DNA from: Meconema thalassinum
Lineage: Eukaryota > Arthropoda > Insecta > Orthoptera > Tettigoniidae
Assembly (NCBI GenBank): GCA_946902985.2
Contig: OX336389.2
Span: forward strand, 343,454,444-343,518,443
Direction of reading: 5' to 3'
DNA length: 64,000 nucleotides
Positions 55,449 to 64,000 of the stretch are shown piece by piece. The notes under the pieces were generated by a model, which was given only the letters and a program-made list of their open reading frames with translations, was not told where the DNA came from and did no database searches. Position 1 is the stretch's first letter. Each line of letters begins with the position of its first letter. A program made the translations under genes and the position numbers.

Positions 55449-55776
55449 TGAAAATCCACAGCCTTTTTCCCGTCATTGGACCGGGTCAGGGTTGGAATGA
55501 ATGAAGCCCCCATCTTGCGGCGAGGATAGGCATTGTGCCGGCTTCCGAAGCCTGTCGCACTCCTCTAGGACAATGATTAATGAATGACAGATGAAATGAA
55601 ATGATATTGGAGAGTATTGCTGGAATGAAAGATGACAGGGAAAACCAGAGTACCCGGAGAAAAACCTGTCCCGCCTCCGCTTTGCCCAGCACAAATCTCA
55701 TATGGAGTGACAAGGATTTGAAGCACGGAACCCAGCGGTGAGAGGCCGGCGCGCTGCTGCCTAAGCCACGGAGGCT
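55449..55776 (-). mobile_element. SINE-A, full length
   Basis: Minus orientation, inserted in the ATAAT tail of the LINE; AATAATAAT lies on both sides. Head GCCTCCGTGGCTTAGGCAGC and tail GGCTGTGGATTTTCATT are present. Confidence 0.9.
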
Positions 55777-55784
55777 ACACTAAT

Positions 55785-56060
55785 AATAATAATAATAATA
55801 ATAATAATACAACTATCTCTAATCCACCATAAATAGCTACCCCTCTAAAAATATAATAATTTTCTAAATGGTAAGATTACCTCAAACTAGATTATTAAAC
55901 ATTTGCAACAACAAAACTATTTTTAAAATATGGTTAGGTTGTCGAAAACATCCCAATGTACCAGTTAATGCTAATATTGCCAGATCAAAAATTAAATATT
56001 AGTCTGTTTTGAAAACTGTACCTGTTTTATGTATCCTAGGTCAACACTAATCTCTTGTCC
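55785..56060. other. AT-rich interior of the TIR element
   Basis: Starts with (AAT)n at about 55783-55809. The rest holds no gene or repeat that I recognise. Confidence 0.5.
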
Positions 56061-56135
56061 GCAATCTGGACAGGGTATATTTAGTTGTTTGCAATCTGGA
56101 CGGTTTTTGACTTGTTCGCAATCAAGACACAACCT
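56057..56135 (-). repeat. Three subterminal repeats of the TIR element
   Basis: TTGTCCGCAATCTGGACAGG, TTGTTTGCAATCTGGACGG and TTGTTCGCAATCAAGACAC follow one another at about 25-30-bp intervals. Arrays of this kind often bind transposase. Confidence 0.65.
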
Positions 56136-56706
56136 ATTTGAAATGAGTCACTTCAAATTCACACCACTCGACACAACATAATTCGGTAGAGGGGAGGAGG
56201 GAGGGACCCTACCTGACCGATCTCAATGGGCGCAGTTCCACTGCCACTTTTAAAGGTTGATGCTAATGACCAGGGTCATTAGTGAAGCTTGGGCGCAGTT
56301 CCATACAACCCTACCAAATGGCCCAGATGGCTGTTCTCGTATTATCTACAGATAAACTATTAGCTCTAATGGCGTTCCCATAATAGATAGTGAGGGTATT
56401 TATCACAGCATCAGTCAGTCAAAGTTCTCAGCGCAACCACTTGCAACTATTATTTTTTTCTCACAAGATAACGTGTGATCCGTTACCACGGAAACGAAGC
56501 TATATTTGTAAACGAAAGCATCACGCGACTTCCTGTTCCTCAGATAGAAAGAGAAATGTACAGTAATACGGAGCATGCCTGAGATAGATTTATTAGTAGC
56601 GCACATTTTCAAAAGTAGCAAAATAATTCAAACCGAGGCGGCGCTTGCACTTACGTATGCATTGTTGTGCTTCGGATCAGCTGACACCTATTTATATTTT
56701 TCATTG

Positions 56707-56732
56707 TAATAATAATAATAATAATAATAATA
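56707..56732. repeat. (AAT)n microsatellite
   Basis: About eight AAT units, followed by a TTTTTCATTATAATAAA stretch. Confidence 0.9.
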
Positions 56733-56735
56733 ATT

Positions 56736-58160
56736 TTTCATTATAATAAAATTCTTTCACCACTGGAAAGAGCGAAGTCCATTAACCATTTTAGGACCCC
56801 TCCCCTTGCTTGTCCACCATTGAGGTAACGTGGCATGACAATCAACTCTCTTGGCAAGAAGACATGATTGGCCAACAAAGCTACACTATATTGAAGCCCG
56901 CTGTTGGGTTGAATTCGAAGAATTGTATGTTCAAAGAAACATTAAGCAAATAAACCGTGCCATACGCATTGAGTGCAAGCCATGTAGAGAGTTAAAATGG
57001 CATCGAACCTTTTTGGCTTTAATCGCCCAGGCTCTACTAATGAGCTGACGTGTCACACAATCAATTCTCTGGGCAAGTTGACACTAGACCAGCCCAGGAT
57101 GTCATTGGAATGTGACGTTTGTAAAGGAAGAGCACTGTATTGCATTGCAATGTTACGGCAGGCAAGAGCGCAAGGTTGAGAGTGCGAGTTGATTCTAGAG
57201 TGTCCGTATTGCGGGTTGCGTATTCGGAACGCATGTAGTTGTGACTCCCTACTCTGCATACCTGTCAGGGATCTGAGCAAGAGAGCCGCGTCACGTCACG
57301 TCACGTCATGTCGCGTCGCGTCGTGAAGTGGCCGTGTGCGCGCAACACTAGGTGACACTAGGCAGTGTCAACAAAGGTGAAAGTCGTGAACCCCAATTCT
57401 TACCTTCGATACTGTTTTAAATATGCTCAGAGCGTGAAAATCGGGGTAAGACCACTTTTAATGCAAAATGAGTTGATAAACTGGAGGGAGCATTTCTCCA
57501 TTATTTGTCATGATTAATAACAGTGCGAAGAATAGCCTATAGTTGTCACAAAGACCCTTGAAGAATCAACAACACAATGGCACAGGTTTTCGAATTCCAC
57601 ACAGTAAACGGAGACGATGACTACCTATGGTGTCATAAGCCCATGTGCTTGATGATGCGAGTGATTGGGTGAGTTCCACTGTGGCTGAGAAATTTTCAGA
57701 CCAGTACGGAGGCGTTTCAATCAGGTAGACCACTAATCTTGATCCAGCCGTCGCGTCGGCCGTCTTTGAAATGATTTATGTGGTTTTCCTTTTTCAGCTC
57801 CAGGCAGTAGACTACTATAACAGACCACGGTCTCTTGATTCTTGTCCCTTGCCCAGTTTCATTCATCTTCATTCATTTAATCTCGCATTAACTTTTCTCG
57901 TGAGGTTGGCGTCAGAAAGGGCATCCAACCGTAAAAGCTATCTGCCACAGAAAACTCATCTCACATCAATCTCGAAACCGTAAAAACTGGAATAACATTG
58001 GGAGTAGAAATACATTTATCTACAGAATAATGAAGGACTTCGTCATTAAACTCCCAAAAACAGCTCTTTCCATGCAAGTGATGGAAGTGATTCGCTTCGA
58101 TACCCTTCGGCATACGACCTCTTAGTCTGGCAGTCCTGGTCAATAAAGCTCTTGAGCCTT
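56736..58160. other. Intergenic stretch, no gene recognised
   Basis: Apart from the pentamer tract, two imperfect direct copies of CAATCAA(C/T)TCTCTGGGCAAG-like sequence occur near 56838 and 57057. No protein family was recognised. Confidence 0.4.
57286..57325. repeat. CGTCA/CGTCG pentamer tract
   Basis: CGTCACGTCACGTCACGTCATGTCGCGTCGCGTCG: about seven pentamers with an A/G change in the last position. Confidence 0.85.
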
Positions 58161-58166
58161 TCTCGT

Positions 58167-58905
58167 GCGTCCACCTCCTTGTGTAGTGGCTAACATTTTT
58201 GGCTATCACTTCTGAGTTCGATTCCCGGCACTGCCAAGAAGTTTAATTCTGATCTAAGCGCTGGAGCGGGGTACACTCAGCTTCGTAAGGCAGAACTGCG
58301 AAGAGGTGGGTTCAAATTCCCCCCTCGGCCATCCTGAAAGTGGCTTTTCGTGATTTCTCACTTCTATTCTAGGTAAATGCCAGGATGGTAGCTAAATTAA
58401 GGCCACGGTCGCATCTTACCCAAATCCTAGCCCCAGTTGCAAATATACAGACTTGTACAGCCATTACAATGACACTTTTTTTTAGCGTATGGCTTTTAGT
58501 GCCGGGAGTGTCCGAGGACATGTTCGGCTCACCAGTTTTGTAGCTGCTTCGAGACGGACACCCAATGGGTGAGCTACAAGTACCGTTCGGGAGGGAAGGA
58601 GGGAAGTTGGAATGTAAGGACGAGGAGTTGGAAGGTAGCGGCTGTGGCCTATAGTTAGGGACCAACCCTGGCATTTGCCTGGAAGGAAGATGGGAAACCA
58701 CAGAAGACCATCTTCAAGGTTGCCGGCGGGGGGATTCGAACCTCCTCGCCTCCCGGATGTGAGCGACTGCCATCAGTCATGCCGTAACCACCACGGCTAA
58801 CTCACCCGGTACAATGACACTGGTTATCACTGACAGATTGAACATACGCCCAAATACACGAAACTTCATGACCACGATGTCGCAGTCTCCCTCAATGAAT
58901 CATCA
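58167..58905 (+). mobile_element. SINE-C, split by SINE-D
   Basis: 58167-58476 gives the head (TTGTGTAGTGGCTAAC; GTTCGATTCCCGG) and body; 58822-58905 gives the 3' end. The break is exactly the SINE-D insertion. Confidence 0.88.
58477..58809 (-). mobile_element. SINE-D, full length
   Basis: On the minus strand TTAGCCGTGGTGGTTACGG and AGGTTCGAATCCCCC are the pol III boxes. A poly-A tail (T run on the plus strand at 58476-58483) ends it. The 12-bp duplication TACAATGACACT is at 58465-58476 and 58810-58821. Confidence 0.92.
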
Positions 58906-58917
58906 TCAACTACAGCT

Positions 58918-59402
58918 TCACGTGCGAGTGGTGTAGGTGTTAAATTCTGGCTATCTCAACCAAGTTAGTTGTTGAACTCTACTCGCATGAGTGGTGGAAG
59001 TGTTTAATTCTGCCTCTCTCAGCGAAGTTAGTTGTTGAACTCTCGTGCGAGCGGTGGAGGTCTTAAATTCTGACTCTCTCAGCGAAGTTAGTTGTTGAAC
59101 TATTCTCGTGCGAGTGGTTGGGGTGGTTAATTCTGTCTCTCTCAATCAAGTTAGTTGTTGAACTCCACTCGTGCGAGTGTTAAATTCAGTCTCTCTCAAC
59201 CAAGTTAGTTGTTGAACTCTTCTCGTGCGAGTGGTGGAGGTGTTAAATTCTGACTCTCTCACTGTAGTTACTTGTTGAACTCTTCTCGTGCGAGTGATTG
59301 ATGGGTTGCACTCTGGCTCTCTCGGTCAAGTTAGTTGTTGAATTCTTCTCGTGCGAGTCTTGAGGTGTTAAATTCTGTCTCTCTCAATCAAGTTATCTGT
59401 TG
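58918..59402. repeat. ~62-bp minisatellite, about 8 units
   Basis: Units follow TCTCGTGCGAGTGGTGGAGG, GTTAAATTCTGACTCTCTCA and GTTAGTTGTTGAACTC. Lengths vary between about 52 and 65 bp. The minus-strand ORF at 58951-59145 is a by-product. Confidence 0.93.
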
Positions 59403-59544
59403 AAGTAAAGTATGTAGAATATTTTGTGATGCTGTTTTTGATGATTTGCATGGCTCTCCCGATGGACGCAATGTGATTTTTAAAAAACTCGACGCATGTT
59501 TTTACAGACTATAAAATATTATGTAGGTATGTTCTAACCGGACT

Positions 59545-59640
59545 GGACGTTAATGATCCCCTTCGTGGCGAAATTCCGGCACCCCGGCGTCTCTAAAAGC
59601 CACAGTAGTTAAAGGGGACGTAAAACCAATAACATTATAA
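59545..59640 (+). mobile_element. SINE-B 3' fragment
   Basis: GGACGTTAATGATCCCCTTCG to GGGACGTAAAACCAATAACATT, followed by (ATT)n to 59672. Confidence 0.85.
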
Positions 59641-59671
<31 letters not shown>

Positions 59672-59797
59672 GCCACATGGTGTTGATTTCAACGGCTCCG
59701 TGCTGTTCACACTGTGAAATGTTACCTATGTTTGCTCAAATTGATGCAGTTTTTGTGACTTCAGATATTTTTTAGGGGAAATTCTTTTAAAGTTGAG

Positions 59798-59896
59798 GCA
59801 CGTTAAAGATCCCCTTCGGGGCAAAATTCCGGCACCCCGGCGTCTCTAAAAGCCAGGGTAGTTAAAAGGGACGTAAAACCAATAACATTATTATTA
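59798..59896 (+). mobile_element. SINE-B, 5'-truncated, with clear target duplication
   Basis: The 13-bp duplication TTTTAAAGTTGAG is at 59785-59797 and 59897-59909. Only the last ~99 bp of SINE-B is present, so truncation occurred at insertion. Confidence 0.92.
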
Positions 59897-60628
59897 TTTT
59901 AAAGTTGAGCCAAACCGCGCACTTTACGACTGATTGATTATAGGTGTTCAGTCTTGCGGTAGAAAGTGCGCGTGCTAGGACTGAACATCCTGTTCGTTCA
60001 GACTTGGTTTGGTGTGCGGATCATACATAATTCCAATCCTAGTTGAATATTTACGTGTATCAATGGGAGAAATGCATCGAGCTAGTGTCAACATGATTCG
60101 AAAACAGCTTGTCTTGTTGATTTTGTCTTCTGTGTGGGCTGCTGATCTCCATATTCAACAGTCTTGACGTTCATACTGTGTGTAGTGTCTGTGGCAGGCT
60201 AGGCTTGGGAAAGGTCCCCCAAGTGTTACAAATGCTAGTATCCAAAGATAACCTTGTGTCTAGCATGGTGCGAGGCTGCGAAATTGACATCATTTGGGTG
60301 ACCTGCTTGTCTACGATACCGTTCCAATACCTCAAACTAGAATTAAATTTCTTCGGGATGAGAGATAATTTTTTCACTGTTTATTGTTTAGTGCCACGTT
60401 AAACTACATGCTTGATTATTTTCTTTTTGTCTCTCATTTCTCGTGCCAAATGCAACGGGAAACATTTTGACAGGTAACTTCCTATGAATGTTAGTCGCAT
60501 GGATACTAAATGGTGTCAGGTAATATAATGTACTACAGTATATCTGCAAAATTTGAGTCACACTTGCTGGTGTTCCCTTGTGAGTCCCATTCCGTGTGCT
60601 CCCCTAAAGTTGATAGTGTGTAAGTGTC

Positions 60629-61000
60629 GACCACCTCCTGGTGTAACGTCGAGCATTCTTGGCTGTCACCCCGGAGGTCAGGGTGTGATTCCCGGCTCTG
60701 CCAAGAAATTTTAATTCTGGTGCGAGGGCTGGAATGGGTTACACTCAGCCTCGTGAGGCAAAACTAAATAGAAGAGGGTTCGATTCCCATCTCAGCCATC
60801 CTGGAAGTGGTTCTACTCCAGGGAAATGCCAGGATGGTTCCCAACTTGGCCACGACCACCTCCTTCCCAATTCTATACCCAATTTACAAATACACACACT
60901 AGTACAGCCATCACAGGTTATCACACAAATTCCACACATCCAAGTACACGGAGCTACATGACCACGATGGCGCAAAACCCCTAAAATAAGCAACAACACC
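60629..61000 (+). mobile_element. SINE-C, full length
   Basis: CGACCACCTCCTGGTGTAACG head, TGCCAAGAAATTTTAATTCTG body and a 3' end with AAAACCCCTAAAATAAGCAACAAC. Confidence 0.88.
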
Positions 61001-61002
61001 AC

Positions 61003-61332
61003 ATGTATGTGTCCCGAAGGCAACTCCTTCATTGGATTGGATATGCGATCCGCAACGTAGCAGTGCGACTCAGCAAAGATGAGCTGAATGTTTGGAGAAC
61101 GAAGGTCCCGAATCCCGGCGCTGACAGCGGTCATCCAGAGTGTGTTTTTTCCCTGTTTATTTACAATAGTCCCTCCAGGAAAACGCCAGGATGGTACCTT
61201 TTTCACGCCACGGAGCACCTTCCTCAGTACTAGGCCCTAATATCAGTCACACACATTGGTACCGTCACCACAAAACACCGGCTATCAGACTAATTCAACA
61301 CGTACCCAAGTACGTGGGGCTGTTGACGAAGA
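61003..61332 (+). mobile_element. SINE-I-like copy with a SINE-C-type 3' end
   Basis: GAATCCCGGCGCTGACAGCGG matches 41120-41150. The 3' part (ACCGGCTATCAGACTAATTCA; CAAGTACGTGGGGCTG) is SINE-C-like, so two SINE families may share a 3' module. Confidence 0.55.
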
Positions 61333-61491
61333 GAAGAGAGGGGCGTGGTGGCTCAGCGGTCTAGCTGAATGCCTCTCACCAAGGCGGTCCGGGTTCGATT
61401 CCCGGTCAATGCATGTGAGATTTTCGAAGTGAAATGCCATGTCCTGTGGTTCGGATTCCACGTTAAAACTACAATCTTCCTTCCTTTCCTT
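61333..61491 (+). mobile_element. SINE-E, short tRNA-derived SINE
   Basis: GGCGTGGTGGCTCAGCGG (A box) and CGGGTTCGATTCCCGG (B box) lie at tRNA-like spacing. The 12-bp duplication TGTTGACGAAGA is at 61321-61332 and 61492-61503. Confidence 0.9.
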
Positions 61492-61559
61492 TGTTGACGA
61501 AGATGACCCATGGATAATAATTGGTGTCAGGTCGTATCTCCCTTTAACTAGCGTTCATA

Positions 61560-61928
61560 GGAGTCCGCCTCGTTGCGTAGTGGCTAGCAATCTTGGCTGT
61601 CACCGCGAAGGCCCGGTCTGAGGGCTGGAGCTGGGTACACTTAGCCTCGTGAAGCAAAACTGAGAAGAGGCGGGTTTGATTCCTACCACAGCCATCCTGG
61701 AGGTGGTTTTCCGTGGTTTCCCACTTCTACTGCAGGCAAATAACGGGATGGTTCCTAACTTACAGTAAGGCCATTGTCCCCTCCCTCCCAATCCTGATCT
61801 GAATTTCAAATGCACACACTAATACAGCCATCACAATAACACAGGTTATCAGACAAATTCCACACACACATGTGCACGGGGCTACATGGCCACGATGTCG
61901 CAAAGCCCCTAACGAATCAACAACATTC
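61560..61928 (+). mobile_element. SINE-C with deletion over the B box
   Basis: The head GTTGCGTAGTGGCTAGC is present, but GGCCCGG joins directly to TCTGAGGGCTGG, so about 35 bp with the B box is missing. The rest of the body and 3' end are intact. Confidence 0.85.
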
Positions 61929-62493
61929 ATACGCAGAGTACTTGTTTCCGATTGAGTGTACGCATTGATCCACCATAGTGCAATACAGTGTTAAAGCGAA
62001 TGAAGAGGGAACCGATAACGTGCCCATTGTTATAGTAGCTTTGGCTTGTGGTCGGTGTCTCTACTGGGAAACACTAATCCACTAATGGATTTGATCGCTT
62101 TACAGGAGGATTCGATTTCGCTGCATTTCCCGCAATATCCGTAGTGTGACTCGGCTCTTTGTTGTCTCCTGAGCCAATGGATAGTGAATGTGCGTATCAA
62201 CTTTTTAACATTAAACATCTCTCCGTCCTTGTTTCACATTTGTCCTATATTAACTCGTTCAACTGTGTAGCCGTTGTATGAGCTGGATATGCGTTGTGGT
62301 GTAAAATACCGTGCAACTGGTCGTGGCCAATAATAATGTTCCAGTGTTGCACAACGACCAGATTTTTCACATTGGATTTTTAAAAACTGAATATTCACAC
62401 ATTTTATAATTTTTCACACCAAGTACAATAAGAATAATTGATATATTTACCCTTTAATAACTCAATAAATCCAGCTTGCTTTAAAAGAAAACA

Positions 62494-62727
62494 GGCTGGC
62501 TGCGTGGCTCAGGGGTAACGTACTCGCTTGCTGGGCCCGAGGTTGCAGGTTCGTATCCTGGCGCAGTCAGCTGGCATTTGAGGGTGCGCAAATGCGAGGG
62601 AGCCGTGTCCGTAGATTTACTGGCACGTTAAAGATCCCCTTCGGGTCAAAATTCCGGCACCCCGGCGTCTCTAAAAGCCGCAGTTGTTGAAAGGGACGTA
62701 AAACCAATAACATTATTATTATTATTA
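62494..62727 (+). mobile_element. SINE-B, full length
   Basis: The 14-bp duplication TTTAAAAGAAAACA is at 62480-62493 and 62728-62741. It ends in ACCAATAACATTATTATT. Confidence 0.93.
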
Positions 62728-62741
62728 TTTAAAAGAAAACA

Positions 62742-63405
62742 CGCCCTCCGAAACTGAATTTAATAACAATGAACAATGTAAGTGAATATTTACAACTCGG
62801 TTAATCCTTCGAACCAAAAGCAATATAAACTTAGTTATGATGATTGTTGTTTTAAGGGGCGGAACATCAAGAATACTCCTGCTCATTTGAGTTGCTGATA
62901 AAACATTCGCTTGATTGAATTTGCTAACAATCTAAATTATCAAGTGTTCCTTGACTCAAAAAGATTTTTACCTTTCTTTTAATCTGAATTTCTAATTTTT
63001 GTATTTTATTACTTATTAGTTTCCTTTTCTATTTTTGTTTTATTAATATTAGCTACTTTCATATTTGGTATCCACGTCTAAATTTGAAATAACCTAAATT
63101 TGTGTTATTTTTTAATGCGTTACAAACTTATACTATACCTAGGTATGTAGACCTTCAAACGCTTGTTAATTTCCAGGCTTGCATGTTTTCAAGTATATTA
63201 AGCCTGTCTTGATAATATGAAATATAGGCTTTAGAGATTATCTCTTGTCTATGTGTGTGTGCTTGTCACCCCATAAATACTGATTCGCTGAAGCTATTTC
63301 GATGAAACTTGGTAAGAAATTAATACCATCCGTTTTTTTTAAATATTGGCGTTTGCCTTTTTTCATTTTTACTGTAGGCTACGTCTTTTTCGTTGTACTC
63401 TTGTT
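62742..63405. other. AT-rich intergenic stretch
   Basis: No gene was identified. GCTATTTCGATGAAACTTGG at 63292 resembles phrases found in arthropod LINE or DNA-element repeats, but I could not assign it. Confidence 0.4.
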
Positions 63406-63408
63406 GTT

Positions 63409-63582
63409 TACATGGTTTTCTGCATTTCAGTCATGAACACGTCACAAACAGCCAGTTCCCGAGCCAGTGGAATTAACAATAGGAGATTCAAATCTCCTTG
63501 GCCTGGCCGGGAATCGAATCCAGAGCCCTTAAGGTCAAAGCCTAGCATGCTAACCATTCCGCCACGGAGCCGGACAATCTGT
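63409..63582 (-). mobile_element. SINE-F, tRNA-derived
   Basis: On the minus strand GTGGCGGAATGGTTAGCATGC (A box) and GGATTCGATTCCCGG (B box) precede a short body with GAGATTTGAATCTCC. No target duplication was confirmed. Confidence 0.7.
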
Positions 63583-64000
63583 TCAACCCGACCATGCATT
63601 TTAAATTTCAATGAATGTCAACAAACCAATATGGTCGCCGCGCAAATGATTTCACTATTGCAGCAATGAACCTGTAATTATGTAAGATGATAGAGGACTA
63701 CTAAGTAAATATATCGCTCATTTGCTGCAACAGTGACAGAATTCAAAATATGTTTGTGGAAAACTGCATTTAAAGATTTGAACTGTGGATTATTTAAATA
63801 ATGTCAAGGTTTTGACGTCATATTGAATTAGGGATTCATTGTTTCAGATGAGTGTAACAGACACTAACGCAATGAAGAAGTATGTGTGTTCTTGATGTAA
63901 TTGCAATATTTTCGGAAACTGGCCCAGCGGATTGTGTAGTTTCACGTTGCCAAGAACAGCGACAGAGTGGTCTCGATTTAATCAGTCGATAAAATACATT
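63583..64000. other. Intergenic stretch, no gene recognised
   Basis: Nothing that I can identify. Confidence 0.5.

Larger units (their letters stand above)
53040..55450 (+). mobile_element. LINE with 5' inversion
   Basis: The 3' part (about 53720-55450) is on the plus strand and ends in GAAGAAGAATGATAATAATG. The 5' part (53040-53690) with the endonuclease is on the minus strand. This is the arrangement expected after twin priming during LINE insertion. Both parts have open frames, so the insertion seems young. Confidence 0.88.
52753..56311. mobile_element. TIR element with 10-bp duplication, carrying a LINE and SINEs
   Basis: The direct repeat TACCAAATGG lies at 52743-52752 and 56312-56321. 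The ends share TATGGAACTGCGCCCA in inverted orientation, and a second inner GAACTGCGCCCA lies about 55-75 bp inside each end. A 9-11-bp duplication is typical of Mutator-like transposons. No transposase gene is present. Its interior has been filled by a SINE remnant (52835), a LINE (53040) and a SINE-A (55449). Confidence 0.8.
52190..56401 (-). pseudogene. Mutator-like transposase, split by an insertion
   Basis: Reading the minus strand from 56401 to 56312 and then from 52752 to 52190 gives a nearly continuous peptide. The first part has TDAVINTLTIYYGNAIRANS and AIWAIWYHKAS. The second continues TDDQPQHYFCPKG, then HKNNLAPAIMETIKPVF, FNSRIWKICPKT and a C-terminal KARIKVLHQLGL. This order resembles the Mutator-like transposase domain proteins of animals. 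One stop lies near 52515 and frames shift at least once. The 3.56-kb element at 52753-56311 interrupts it within the YHKAS-TDD region. Confidence 0.65.

Noticed and set aside
57286..57325. CGTCA tract as CRISPR-like or regulatory array
   Set aside because: The units are five bases long without spacers, so it is a simple repeat.

Overview
This looks like repeat-rich intergenic DNA from a large arthropod genome, most probably an insect. I infer this from the mix of elements: BEL/Pao and Ty3/gypsy LTR elements, Tc1, mariner, pogo/Tigger-like, P-like/THAP, hAT-like and Mutator-like DNA transposons, endonuclease-RT type LINEs, and several abundant tRNA-headed SINEs. My impression is a large-genome polyneopteran such as an orthopteran, but I could not test the species. 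I see no complete host protein gene, no genuine tRNA or rRNA gene and no CRISPR array. Nearly every long ORF belongs to a transposable element (TE).

Layout. 0.3-2.15 kb: eroded LINE. 3.3-8.0 kb: inverted repeat pair enclosing a P-like transposase fragment; its right arm is split by a 1.9-kb THAP-encoding transposon that itself carries a SINE. 9.5-10.4 kb: broken IS630-type transposase. 10.8-11.2 kb: GC-rich block that could be a promoter plus first exon. 11.6-14.1 kb: two gypsy fragments joined head to head. 14.3-17.05 kb: two adjacent Tc1 elements, one with an open 343-codon transposase. 19.06-22.05 kb: pogo/Tigger-like composite with ~0.5-kb inverted arms. 22.8-25.0 kb: two internally deleted mariners. 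25.3-31.1 kb: region bounded by CCGCATCC-rich blocks, containing SINEs and a nearly intact Tc1. 32.67-37.81 kb: BEL/Pao element with identical LTRs and a 5-bp target duplication, whose gag-protease segment is inverted. 44.4-50.8 kb: ~88-bp satellite array invaded by a foldback MITE, three SINEs, three mariner derivatives and a hAT-like element. 52.2-56.4 kb: Mutator-like transposase pseudogene split by a 3.56-kb element that contains a 5'-inverted LINE. 58-64 kb: SINE-on-SINE insertions and a ~62-bp minisatellite.

How it fits together: the window is a stratified record of insertions. Target-site duplications that I could read directly (TA for Tc1/mariner, 5 bp for BEL, 8 bp for hAT, 10 bp for the Mutator-like element, 10-14 bp for SINEs) give exact element ends and relative ages. 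The youngest-looking events are the BEL element, the 14.3-kb Tc1 and the LINE at 53-55 kb. SINE labels A-I are my own names for families defined within this window.
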